From Auanema rhodensis (taxonomy: Eukaryota > Nematoda > Chromadorea > Rhabditida > Rhabditidae): DNA of 64,000 nt. The position numbers were made by a program, and so were the translations under genes. The DNA is taken from the NCBI GenBank assembly GCA_964057225.1, contig OZ059896.1:3596001-3660000 (forward strand). Reading direction: 5' to 3'. Below, piece by piece: positions 11,203-23,700 of this stretch. The notes under the pieces are model-generated. The model saw only the letters and a program-made list of their open reading frames with translations. It ran no database searches and was not told the DNA's origin. The first letter of the stretch is position 1. Each line of letters opens with the position of its first letter.

Positions 11203-12671
11203 CGGAGAATCTAATTTTGAAAACCGCATCTCTTTATCTTTCACGTGAAGCGAGTTACATACCAAGTGCACATCACGTGTACATTTAATTAGCATAAATT
11301 AAAGTTCACGTAAATTTCAAAGTCATGGTTACCATGCACCAATATCAATAAAAATTTGTTTTTAGACTAATATGGACATGGGGAATCTAATTTTGAAAAC
11401 CGCATCTCTTTATCTTTCACGTGAAGCGAGTTACATACCAAGTGCACATCACGTGTACACTTAATTAGCATAAATTAAAGTTCACGTAAATTTCAAAGTC
11501 ATGGTTACCATGCACCAATATCAATAAAAATTTGTTTTTAGACTAATATGGACATGGGGAATCTAATTTTGAAAACCGCATCTCTTTATCTTTCACGTGA
11601 AGCGAGTTACATACCAAGTGCACATCACGTGTACATTTAATTAGCATAAATTAAAGTTCACGTAAATTTCAAAGTCATGGTTACCATGCACCAATATCAA
11701 TAAAAATTTGTTTTTAGACTAATATGGACATGGGGAATCTAATTTTGAAAACCGCATCTCTTTATCTTTCAAGTGAAGCGAGTTACATACCAAGTGCACA
11801 TCACGTGTACATTTAATTAGCATAAATTAAAGTTCACGTAAATTTCAAAGTCATGGTTACCATGCACCAATATCCATAAAAATTTGTTTTTAGACTAATA
11901 TGAACATGGGGAATCTAATTTTGGAAACCGCATCTCTTTATCTTTCACGTGAAGCGAGTTACATACCAAGTGCACATAACGTGTACATTTAATTAGCATA
12001 AATTAAAGTTCACGTAAATTTCAAAGTCATGGTTACCATGAACCAATATCAATAAAAATTTGTTTTCAGACTAATTTGGACATGGGGAATCTAATTTTGA
12101 AAACCGCATCTCTTTATCTTTCAAGTGAAGCGAGTTACATACCAAGTGCACATCACGTGTACATTTAATTAGCATAAATTAAAGTTCACGTAAATTTCAA
12201 AGTCATGGTTACCATGCACCAATATTAATAAAAATTTGTTTTTAGACTAATATGGACATGAGGAATCTAATTTTGAAAATCGCATCTCTTTATCTTTCAC
12301 GTGAAGCGAGTTACATACCAAGTGCACATCACGTGTACATTTAATTAGCATAAATTAAAGTTCACGTAAATTTCAAAGTCATGGTTACCATGAACCAATA
12401 TCAATAAAAATTTGTTTTTAGACTAATATGGACATGGGGAATCTAATTTTGAAAACCGCATCTCTTTATCTTTCACGTGAAGCGAGTTACATACCAAGTG
12501 CACATCACGTGTACATTTAATTAGCATAAAGTAAAGTTCACGTAAATTTCAAAGTCATGGTTACCATGAACCAATATCAATAAAAATTTGTTTTTAGACT
12601 AATATGGACATGGGGAATCTAATTTTGAAAACCGCATCTCTTTATCTTTCACGTGAAGCGAGTTACATACC
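11203..12671 (+). repeat. Zone 5: end of monomer 64 to monomer 72, related to 37136-38543
   Basis: Monomers 64-71 (from 11088) read 116C/119A; consensus; 21C; 157A; 112A/133G/84C; 11A/74A/100C/109T/157A; 83T/118A/137T; 74A. Monomers 212-219 show the same order 148 monomers (26,048 bp) further on, differing at 124A, 84C and 118A. This looks like one arm of a large dispersed duplication. Confidence 0.75.
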
Positions 12672-14079
12672 AAGTGCACATCACGTGTACATTTAATTAG
12701 CATAAATTAAAGTTCACGTAAATTTCAAAGTCATGGTTACCATGAACCAATATCAATAAAAATTTGTTTTTAGACTAATATGGACATGGGGAATCTAATT
12801 TTGAAAACCGCATCTCTTTATCTTTCAAGTGAAGCGAGTTACATACCAAGTGCACATCACGTGTACATTTAATTAGCATAAATTAAAGTTCACGTAAATT
12901 TCAAAGTCATGGTTACCATGAACCAATATCAATAAAAATTTGTTTTCAGACTAATTTGGACATGGGGAATCTAATTTTGAAAACCGCATCTCTTTATCTT
13001 TCACGTGAAGCGAGTTACATACCAAGTGCACATCACGTGTACATTTAATTAGCATAAAGTAAAGTTCACGTAAATTTCAAAGTCATGGTTACCATGCACC
13101 AATATCAATAAAAATTTGTTTTTAGACTAATATGGACATGGGGAATCTAATTTTGAAAATCGCATCTCTTTATCTTTCACGTGAAGCGAGTTACATACCA
13201 AGTGCACATCACGTGTACATTTAATTAGCATAAATTAAAGTTCACGTAAATTTCAAAGTCATGGTTACCATGAACCAATATCAATAAAAATTTGTTTTTA
13301 GACTAATATGGACATGGGGAATCTAATTTTGAAAACCGCATCTCTTTATCTTTCACGTGAAGCGAGTTACATACCAAGTGCACATCACGTGTACATTTAA
13401 TTAGCATAAATTAAAGTTCACGTAAATTTCAAAGTCATGGTTACCATGAACCAATATCAATAAAAATTTGTTTTTAGACTAATATGGACATGGGGAATCT
13501 AATTTTGAAAACCGCATCTCTTTATCTTTCAAGTGAAGCGAGTTACATACCAAGTGCACATCACGTGTACATTTAATTAGCATAAATTAAAGTTCACGTA
13601 AATTTCAAAGTCATGGTTACCATGAACCAATATCAATAAAAATTTGTTTTCAGACTAATTTGGACATGGGGAATCTAATTTTGAAAACCGCATCTCTTTA
13701 TCTTTCACGTGAAGCGAGTTACATACCAAGTGCACATCACGTGTACATTTAATTAGCATAAAGTAAAGTTCACGTAAATTTCAAAGTCATGGTTACCATG
13801 CACCAATATCAATAAAAATTTGTTTTTAGACTAATATGGACATGGGGAATCTAATTTTGAAAATCGCATCTCTTTATCTTTCACGTGAAGCGAGTTACAT
13901 ACCTAGTGCACATCACGTGTACATTTAATTAGCATAAATTAAAGTTCACGTAAATTTCAAAGTCATGGTTACCATGAACCAATATCAATAAAAATTTGTT
14001 TTTAGACTAATATGGACATGGGGAATCTAATTTTGAAAACCGCATCTCTTTATCTTTCACGTGAAGCGAGTTACATATA
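12672..14079 (+). repeat. Zone 6: tandem 4-mer HOR, 704-bp unit, two copies
   Basis: Monomers 73-76 and 77-80 share the order 74A/157A; 74A/100C/109T; 36G/137T; 74A. The final monomer of the second copy (13904) carries 1T and ends with 175T/176A, alleles of the divergent zone that starts next. The right junction therefore lies inside or beside monomer 80. Confidence 0.87.
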
Positions 14080-14431
14080 AAGTGCACATCACGTGTACAT
14101 TTAATTAGCATAAATTAAAGTTCACGTAAAATTCAAAGTCATGGTTACCATGAACCAATATCGATAAAAATTTGTTTTTAAACTAATATGGACATGGGGA
14201 AACTAATTTTGAAAACCGCATCTCTTTATCTTTCAAGTGAAGCGAGTTACATACCAAGTGCACATCACGTGTACATTTAATTAGCATAAATTAAAGTTCA
14301 CGTAAATTTCAAAGTCATGGTTACCATGAACCAATATCAATAAAAATTTGTTTTTAAACTAATATGGACATGGGGATTCTAATTTTGAAAACCGCATCTC
14401 TTTATCTTTCACGTGAAGCGAGTTACATACC

Positions 14432-15487
14432 AAGTGCACATCACGTGTACATTTAATTAGCATAAATTAAAGTTCACGTAAATTTCAAAGTCATGGTTAC
14501 CATGCACCAATATTAATAAAAATTTGTTTTTAGACTAATATGGACATGGGGAATCTAATTTTGAAAACCGCATCTCTTTATCTTTCACGTGAAGCGAGTT
14601 ACATACCAAGTGCACATCACGTGTACATTTAATTAGCATAAATTAAAGTTCACGTAAATTTCAAAGTCATGGTTACCATGAACCAATATCAATAAAAATT
14701 TGTTTTTAGACTAATATGGACATGGGGAATCTAATTTTGAAAACCGCATCTCTTTATCTTTCACGTGAAGCGAGTTACATACCAAGTGCACATCACGTGT
14801 ACATTTAATTAGCATAAATTAAAGTTCACGTAAATTTCAAAGTCATGGTTACCATGCACCAATATCAATAAAAATTTGTTTTTAGACTAATATGGACATG
14901 GAGAATCTAATTTTGAAAACCGCATCTCTTTATCTTTCACGTGAAGCGAGTTACATACCAAGTGCACATCACGTGTACATTTAATTAGCATAAATTAAAG
15001 TTCACGTAAATTTCAAAGTCATGGTTACCATGCACCAATATCAATAAAAATTTGTTTTTAGACTGATATGGACATGGGGAATCTAATTTTGAAAACCGCA
15101 TCTCTTTATCTTTCACGTGAAGCGAGTTACATACCAAGTGCACATCACGTGTACACTTAATTAGCATAAATTAAAGTTCACGTAAATTTCAAAGTCATGG
15201 TTACCATGCACCAATATCAATAAAAATTTGTTTTTAGACTAATATGGACATGGGGAATCTAATTTTGAAAACCGCATCTCTTTATCTTTCAAGTGAAGCG
15301 AGTTACATACCAAGTGCACATCACGTGTACATTTAATTAGCATAAATTAAAGTTCACGTAAATTTCAAAGTCATGGTTACCATGCACCAATATCAATAAA
15401 AATTTGTTTTTAGACTAATATGGACATGGGGAATCTAATTTTGAAAACCGCATCTCTTTATCTTTCACGTGAAGCGAGTTACATACC
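14432..15487 (+). repeat. Six-monomer block duplicated at 41184-42239
   Basis: Monomers 83-88 read 83T; 74A; 119A; 106G; 21C/157A; consensus. Monomers 235-240, exactly 152 monomers (26,752 bp) away, read the same with one extra change (87G at 41974). 106G was seen only at these two sites. That change also removes a minus-strand stop codon, which is why a spurious 60-codon reading frame appears at 14985-15167 and again at 41737-41919. Confidence 0.9.
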
Positions 15488-16543
15488 AAGTGCACATCAC
15501 GTGTACATTTAATTAGCATAAATTAAAGTTCACGTAAAATTCAAAGTCATGGTTACCATGAACCAATATCAATAAAAATTTGTTTTTAAACTAATATGGA
15601 CATGGGGAATCTAATTTTGAAAACCGCATCTCTTTATCTTTCACGTGAAGCGAGTTACATACCTAGTGCACATCACGTGTACATTTAATTAGCATAAATT
15701 AAAGTTCACGTAAATTTCAAAGTCATGGTTACCATGAACCAATATCAATAACAATTTGTTTTTAGACTAATTTGGACATGGGGAATCTAATTTTGAAAAC
15801 CGCATCTCTTTATCTTTCAAGTGAAGCGAGTTACATACCAAGTGCACATCACGTGTACATTTAATTAGCATAAATTAAAGTTCACGTAAATTTCAAAGTC
15901 ATGGTTACCATGAACCAATATCAATAAAAAATTGTTTTCAAACTAATATGGACATGGGGAATCTAATTTTGAAAACCGCATCTCTTTATCTTTCAAGTGA
16001 AGCGAGTTACGTACCAAGTGCACATCACGTGTACATTTAATTAGCATAAATTAAAGTTCACGTAAATTTCAAAGTCATGGTTACCATGAACCAATATCAA
16101 TAAAAATTTGTTTTTAAACTAATATGGACATGGGGATTCTAATTTTGAAAACCGCATCTCTTTATCTTTCACGTGAAGCGAGTTACATATAAAGTGCACA
16201 TCACGTGTACATTTAATTAGCATAAATTAAAGTTCACGTAAAATTCAAAGTCATGGTTATCATGAACCAATATCAATAAAAATTTGTTTTTAAACTAATA
16301 TGGACATGGGGAATCTAATTTTGAAAACCGCATCTCTTTATCTTTCACGTGAAGCGAGTTACATACCTAGTGCACATCACGTGTACATTTAATTAGCATA
16401 AATTAAAGTTCACGTAAATTTCAAAGTCATGGTTACCATGAACCAATATCAATAAAAATTTGTTTTTAGACTAATATGGACATGGGGAATCTAATTTTGA
16501 AAACCGCATCTCTTTATCTTTCACGTGAAGCGAGTTACATATA

Positions 16544-19535
16544 AAGTGCACATCACGTGTACATTTAATTAGCATAAATTAAAGTTCACGTAAATTTCAA
16601 AGTCATGGTTACCATGCACCAATATTAATAAAAATTGGTTTTTAGACTAATATGGACATGGGGAATCTAATTTTGAAAACTGCATCTCTTTATCTTTCAC
16701 GTGAAGCGAGTTACATACCAAGTGCACATCACGTGTACACTTAATTAGCATAAATTAAAGTTCACGTTAATTTCAAAGTCATGGTTACCATGAACCAATA
16801 TCAATAAAAATTTGTTTTTAGACTAATATGGACATGGGGAATCTAATTTTGAAAACCGCATCTCTTTATCTTTCACGTGAAGCGAGTTACATATAAAGTG
16901 CACATCACGTGTACATTTAATTAGCATAAATTAAAGTTCACGTAAATTTCAAAGTCATGGTTACCATGCACCAATATTAATAAAAATTTGTTTTTAGACT
17001 AATATGGACATGGGGAATCTAATTTTGAAAACCGCATCTCTTTATCTTTCACGTGAAGCGAGTTACATACCAAGTGCACATCACGTGTACACTAAATTAG
17101 CATAAATTAAAGTTCACGTTAATTTCAAAGTCATGGTTACCATGCACCAATATCAATAAAAATTTGTTTTTAGACTAATTTGGACATGGGGAACCTAATT
17201 TTGAAAACCGCATCTCTTTATCTTTCACGTGAGGCGAGTTACATACCAAGTGCACATCACGTGTACATTTAATTAGCATAAATTAAAGTTCACGTAAATT
17301 TCAAAGTCATGGTTACCATGAACCAATATCAATAAAAATTTGTTTTTAGACTAATATGGACATGGGGAATCTAATTTTGAAAACCGCATCTCTTTATCTT
17401 TCACGTGAAGCGAGTTACATATAAAGTGCACATCACGTGTACATTTAATTAGCATAAATTAAAGTTCACGTAAAATTCAAAGTCATGGTTACCATGAACC
17501 AATATCAATAAAAATTTGTTTTTAAACTAATATGGACATGGGGAAACTAATTTTGAAAACCGCATCTCTTTATCTTTCAAGTGAAGCGAGTTACATACCA
17601 AGTGCACATCACGTGTACATTTAATTAGCATAAATTAAAGTTCACGTAAATTTCAAAGTCATGGTTACCATGAACCAATATCAATAAAAATTTGTTTTTA
17701 AACTAATATGGACATGGGGATTCTAATTTTGAAAACCGCATCTCTTTATCTTTCACGTGAAGCGAGTTACATATAAAGTGCACATCACGTGTACATTTAA
17801 TTAGCATAAATTAAAGTTCACGTAAAATTCAAAGTCATGGTTACCATGAACCAATATCAATAAAAATTTGTTTTTAAACTAATATGGACATGGGGAATCT
17901 AATTTTGAAAACCGCATCTCTTTATCTTTCACGTGAAGCGAGTTACATACCTAGTGCACATCACGTGTAGATTTAATTAGCATAAATTAAAGTTCACGTA
18001 AATTTCAAAGTCATGGTTACCATGAACCAATATCAATAAAAATTTGTTTTTAGACTAATATGGACATGGGGAATCTAATTTTGAAAACCGCATCTCTTTA
18101 TCTTTCACGTGAAGCGAGTTACATATAAAGTGCACATCACGTGTACATTTAATTAGCATAAATTAAAGTTCACGTAAATTTCAAAGTCATGGTTACCATG
18201 CACCAATATTAATAAAAATTGGTTTTTAGACTAATATGGACATGGGGAATCTAATTTTGAAAACTGCATCTCTTTATCTTTCACGTGAAGCGAGTTACAT
18301 ACCAAGTGCACATCACGTGTACACTTAATTAGCATAAATTAAAGTTCACGTTAATTTCAAAGTCATGGTTACCATGAACCAATATCAATAAAAATTTGTT
18401 TTTAGACTAATATGGACATGGGGAATCTAATTTTGAAAACCGCATCTCTTTATCTTTCACGTGAAGCGAGTTACATATAAAGTGCACATCACGTGTACAT
18501 TTAATTAGCATAAATTAAAGTTCACGTAAATTTCAAAGTCATGGTTACCATGCACCAATATTAATAAAAATTTGTTTTTAGACTAATATGGACATGGGGA
18601 ATCTAATTTTGAAAATCGCATCTCTTTATCTTTCACGTGAAGCGAGTTACATACCAAGTGCACATCACGTGTAGATTTAATTAGCATAAATTAAAGTTCA
18701 CGTAAATTTCAAAGTCATGGTTACCATGAACCAATATCAATAAAAATTTGTTTTTAGACTAATATGGACATGGGGAATCTAATTTTGAAAACCGCATCTC
18801 TTTATCTTTCACGTGAAGCGAGTTACATATAAAGTGCACATCACGTGTACATTTAATTAGCATAAATTAAAGTTCACGTAAATTTCAAAGTCATGGTTAC
18901 CATGCACCAATATTAATAAAAATTGGTTTTTAGACTAATATGGACATGGGGAATCTAATTTTGAAAACTGCATCTCTTTATCTTTCACGTGAAGCGAGTT
19001 ACATACCAAGTGCACATCACGTGTACACTTAATTAGCATAAATTAAAGTTCACGTTAATTTCAAAGTCATGGTTACCATGAACCAATATCAATAAAAATT
19101 TGTTTTTAGACTAATATGGACATGGGGAATCTAATTTTGAAAACCGCATCTCTTTATCTTTCACGTGAAGCGAGTTACATATAAAGTGCACATCACGTGT
19201 ACATTTAATTAGCATAAATTAAAGTTCACGTAAATTTCAAAGTCATGGTTACCATGCACCAATATTAATAAAAATTTGTTTTTAGACTAATATGGACATG
19301 GGGAATCTAATTTTGAAAACCGCATCTCTTTATCTTTCACGTGAAGCGAGTTACATACCAAGTGCACATCACGTGTACACTAAATTAGCATAAATTAAAG
19401 TTCACGTTAATTTCAAAGTCATGGTTACCATGCACCAATATCAATAAAAATTTGTTTTTAGACTAATTTGGACATGGGGAACCTAATTTTGAAAACCGCA
19501 TCTCTTTATCTTTCACGTGAGGCGAGTTACATACC
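16544..19535 (+). repeat. Nested 13-mer (2288 bp) and 4-mer (704 bp) duplications
   Basis: Monomers 95-98 (16544-17247) and 108-111 (18832-19535) share 83T/94G/138T; 21C/50T/74A/TA; 83T; 21C/23A/50T/109T/123C/162G, an offset of 2288 bp. Monomers 103-105 (17952-18479) match 107-109 (18656-19183) at an offset of 704 bp, sharing the rare 19G (GTAGATTT). The 4-mer step arose inside or together with the larger duplication. 138T is the only recurrent CpG-to-TpG change I saw. Confidence 0.83.
17420..19186 (+). promoter_or_regulatory. TATAAAG created at every second monomer junction
   Basis: 175T/176A changes the junction TACCAAG to TATAAAG. Copies start at 17420, 17772, 18124, 18476, 18828 and 19180, each 352 bp apart, that is, two monomers. 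Others lie at 14076, 16188, 16540, 16892, 22524, 22700 and 26044. The sequence matches a TATA-box core, but there is no promoter evidence beyond the heptamer, and satellite transcription is inference. The dimer spacing is directly visible. Confidence 0.45.
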
Positions 19536-20767
19536 AAGTGCACATCACGTGTACATTTAATTAGCATAAATTAAAGTTCACGTAAATTTCAAAGTCATGG
19601 TTACCATGAACCAATATCAATAAAAATTTGTTTTTAGACTAATATGGACATGGGGAATCTAATTTTGAAAACCGCATCTCTTTATCTTTCAAGTGAAGCG
19701 AGTTACATACCAAGTGCACATCACGTGTACATTTAATTAGCATAAATTAAAGTTCACGTAAATTTCAAATTCATGGTTACCATGAACCAATATCAATAAA
19801 AATTTGTTTTTAAACTAATATGGACATGGGGATTCTAATTTTGAAAACCGCATCTCTTTATCTTTCACGTGAAGCGAGTTACATACCTAGTGCACATCAC
19901 GTGTACATTTAATTAGCATAAATTAAAGTTCACGTAAATTTCAAAGTCATGGTTACCATGAACCAATATCAATAAAAATTTGTTTTTAGACTAATTTGGA
20001 CATGGGGAATCTAATTTTGAAAACCGCATCTCTTTATCTTTCAAGTGAAGCGAGTTACATACCAAGTGCACATCACGTGTACATTTAATTAGCATAAATT
20101 AAAGTTCACGTAAATTTCAAATTCATGGTTACCATGAACCAATATCAATAAAAATTTGTTTTTAAACTAATATGGACATGGGGAATCTAATTTTGAAAAC
20201 CGCATCTCTTTATCTTTCACGTGAAGCGAGTTACATACCTAGTGCACATCACGTGTACATTTAATTAGCATAAATTAAAGTTCACGTAAATTTCAAATTC
20301 ATGGTTACCATGAACCAATATCAATAAAAATTTGTTTTTAAACTAATATGGACATGGGGATTCTAATTTTGAAAACCGCATCTCTTTATCTTTCACGTGA
20401 AGCGAGTTACATACCTAGTGCACATCACGTGTACATTTAATTAGCATAAATTAAAGTTCACGTAAATTTCAAAGTCATGGTTACCATGAACCAATATCAA
20501 TAAAAATTTGTTTTTAGACTAATTTGGACATGGGGAATCTAATTTTGAAAACCGCATCTCTTTATCTTTCAAGTGAAGCGAGTTACATACCAAGTGCACA
20601 TCACGTGTACATTTAATTAGCATAAATTAAAGTTCACGTAAATTTCAAAGTCATGGTTACCATACACCAATATTAATAAAAATTTGTTTTTAGACTAATA
20701 TGGACATGGGGAATCTAATTTTGAAAACCGCATCTCTTCATCTTTCACGTGAAGCGAGTTACATACC

Positions 20768-23700
20768 AAGTGCACATCACGTGTACATTTAATTAGCATA
20801 AATTAAAGTTCACGTAAATTTCAAAGTCATGGTTACCATGAACCAATATCAATAAAAATTTGTTTTTAGGCTAATTTGGACATGGGGAATCTAATTTTGA
20901 AAACCGCATCTCTTTATCTTTCAAGTGAAGCGAGTTACATACCAAGTGCACATCACGTGTACATATAATTAGCATAAATTAAAGTTCACGTAAATTTCAA
21001 AGTCATGGTTACCATACACCAATATTAATAAAAATTTGTTTTTAGACTAATATGGACATGGGGAATCTAATTTTGAAAACCGCATCTCTTTATCTTTCAC
21101 GTGAAGCGAGTTACATACCAAGTGCACATCACGTGTACATTTAATTAGCATAAATTAAAGTTCACGTAAATTTCAAAGTCATGGTTACCATGAACCAATA
21201 TCAATAAAAATTTGTTTTTAGACTAATATGGACATGGGGAATCTAATTTTGAAAACCGCATCTCTTTATCTTTCACGTGAAGCGAGTTACATACCAAGTG
21301 CACATCACGTGTACATTTAATTAGCATAAATTAAAGTTCACGTAAATTTCAAAGTCATGGTTACCATGCACCAATATCAATAAAAATTTGTTTTTAAACT
21401 AATATGGACATGGGGAATCTAATTTTGAAAACCGCATCTCTTTATCTTTCACGTGAAGCGAGTTACATACCTAGTGCACATCACGTGTACATTTAATTAG
21501 AATAAATTAAAGTTCACGTAAATTTCAAAGTCATGGTTACCATGAACCAATATTAATAAAAATTTGTTTTTAGACTAATTTGGACATGGGGAATCTAATT
21601 TTGAAAACCGCATCTCTTTATCTTTCAAGTGAAGCGAGTTACATACCGAGTGCACATCACGTGTACATTTAATTAGCATAAATTAAAGTTCACGTAAATT
21701 TCAAAGTCATGGTTACCATGCACCAATATCAATAAAAATTTGTTTTTAGACTAATTTGGACATGGGGAATCTAATTTTGAAAACCGCATCTCTTTATCTT
21801 TCAAGTGAAGCGAGTTACATACCAAGTGCACATCACGTGTACATTTAATCAGCATAAATTAAAGTTCACGTAAATTTCAAAGTCATGGTTACCATGAACC
21901 AATATCAATAAAAATTTGTTTTTAAACTAATATGGACATGGGGAATCTAATTTTGAAAACCGCATCTCTTTATCTTTCACGTGAAGCGAGTTACATACCT
22001 AGAGCACATCACGTGTACATTTAATTAGCATAAATTAAAGTTCGCGTAAATTTCAAAGTGATGGTTACCATGAACCAATATCAATAAAAATTTGTTTTTA
22101 AACTAATATGGACATGGGGAATCTTATTTTGAAAACCGCATCCCTTTATCTTTCACGTGAAGCGAGTTACATACCTAGTGCACATCACGTGTACATTTAA
22201 TTAGCATAAATTAAAGTTCACGTAAATTTCAAAGTCATGGTTACCATGCACCAATATCAATAAAAATTTGTTTTCAAACTAATATGGACATGGGGATTCT
22301 AATTTTGAAAACCGCATCTCTTTATCTTTCACGTGAAGCGAGTTACATACCTAGTGCACATCACGTGTACATTTAATTAGCATAAATTAAAGTTCACGTA
22401 AATTTCAAAGTCATGGTTACCATGAACCAATATCAATAAAAATTTGTTTTTAGACTAATTTGGACATGGGGAATCTAATTTTGAAAACCGCATCTCTTTA
22501 TCTTTCACGTGAAGCGAGTTACATATAAAGTGCACATCACGTGTACATTTAATTAGCATAAATTAAAGTTCACGTAAATTTCAAAGTCATGGTTACCATG
22601 CACCAATATTAATAAAAATTTGTTTTTAGACTAATTTGGACATGGGGAATCTAATTTTGAAAACCGCATCTCTTTATCTTTCACGTGAAGCGAGTTACAT
22701 ATAAAGTGCACATCACGTGTACATTTAATTAGCATAAATTAAAGTTCACGTAAATTTCAAAGTCATGGTTACCATGCACCAATATTAATAAAAATTTGTT
22801 TTTAGACTAATTTGGACATGGGGAATCTAATTTTGAAAACCGCATCTCTTTATCTTTCACGTGAAGCGAGTTACATACCAAGTGCACATCACGTGTACAT
22901 TTAATTAGCATAAATTAAAGTTCACGTAAATTTCAAAGTCATGGTTACCATGAACCAATATCAATAAAAATTTGTTTTTAGACTAATATGGACATGGGGA
23001 ATCTAATTTTGAAAACCGAATCTCTTTATCTTTCACGTGAAGCGAGTTACATACCAAGTGCACATCACGTGTACATTTAATTAGCATAAATTAAAGTTCA
23101 CGTAAATTTCAAAGTCATGGTTACCATGAACCAATATCAATAAAAATTTGTTTTTAGACTAATATGGACATGGGGAATCTAATTTTGAAAACCGAATCTC
23201 TTTATCTTTCACGTGAAGCGAGTTACATACCAAGTGCACATCACGTGTACATTTAATTAGCATAAATTAAAGTTCACGTAAATTTCAAAGTCATGGTTAC
23301 CATGAACCAATATCAATAAAAATTTGTTTTTAGGCTAATTTGGACATGGGGAATCTAATTTTGAAAACCGCATCTCTTTATCTTTCAAGTGAAGCGAGTT
23401 ACATACCAAGTGCACATCACGTGTACATATAATTAGCATAAATTAAAGTTCACGTAAATTTCAAAGTCATGGTTACCATACACCAATATTAATAAAAATT
23501 TGTTTTTAGACTAATATGGACATGGGGAATCTAATTTTGAAAACCGCATCTCTTTATCTTTCACGTGAAGCGAGTTACATACCAAGTGCACATCACGTGT
23601 ACATTTAATTAGCATAAATTAAAGTTCACGTAAATTTCAAAGTCATGGTTACCATGAACCAATATCAATAAAAATTTGTTTTTAGACTAATATGGACATG

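Noticed and set aside
14985-15167. A 60-codon minus-strand open reading frame beginning MLIKCTRDVHLV
   Set aside because: It lies wholly inside satellite monomers and is open only because the 106G change turns a minus-strand TAG into CAG. It has no domain, signal or codon-bias support.
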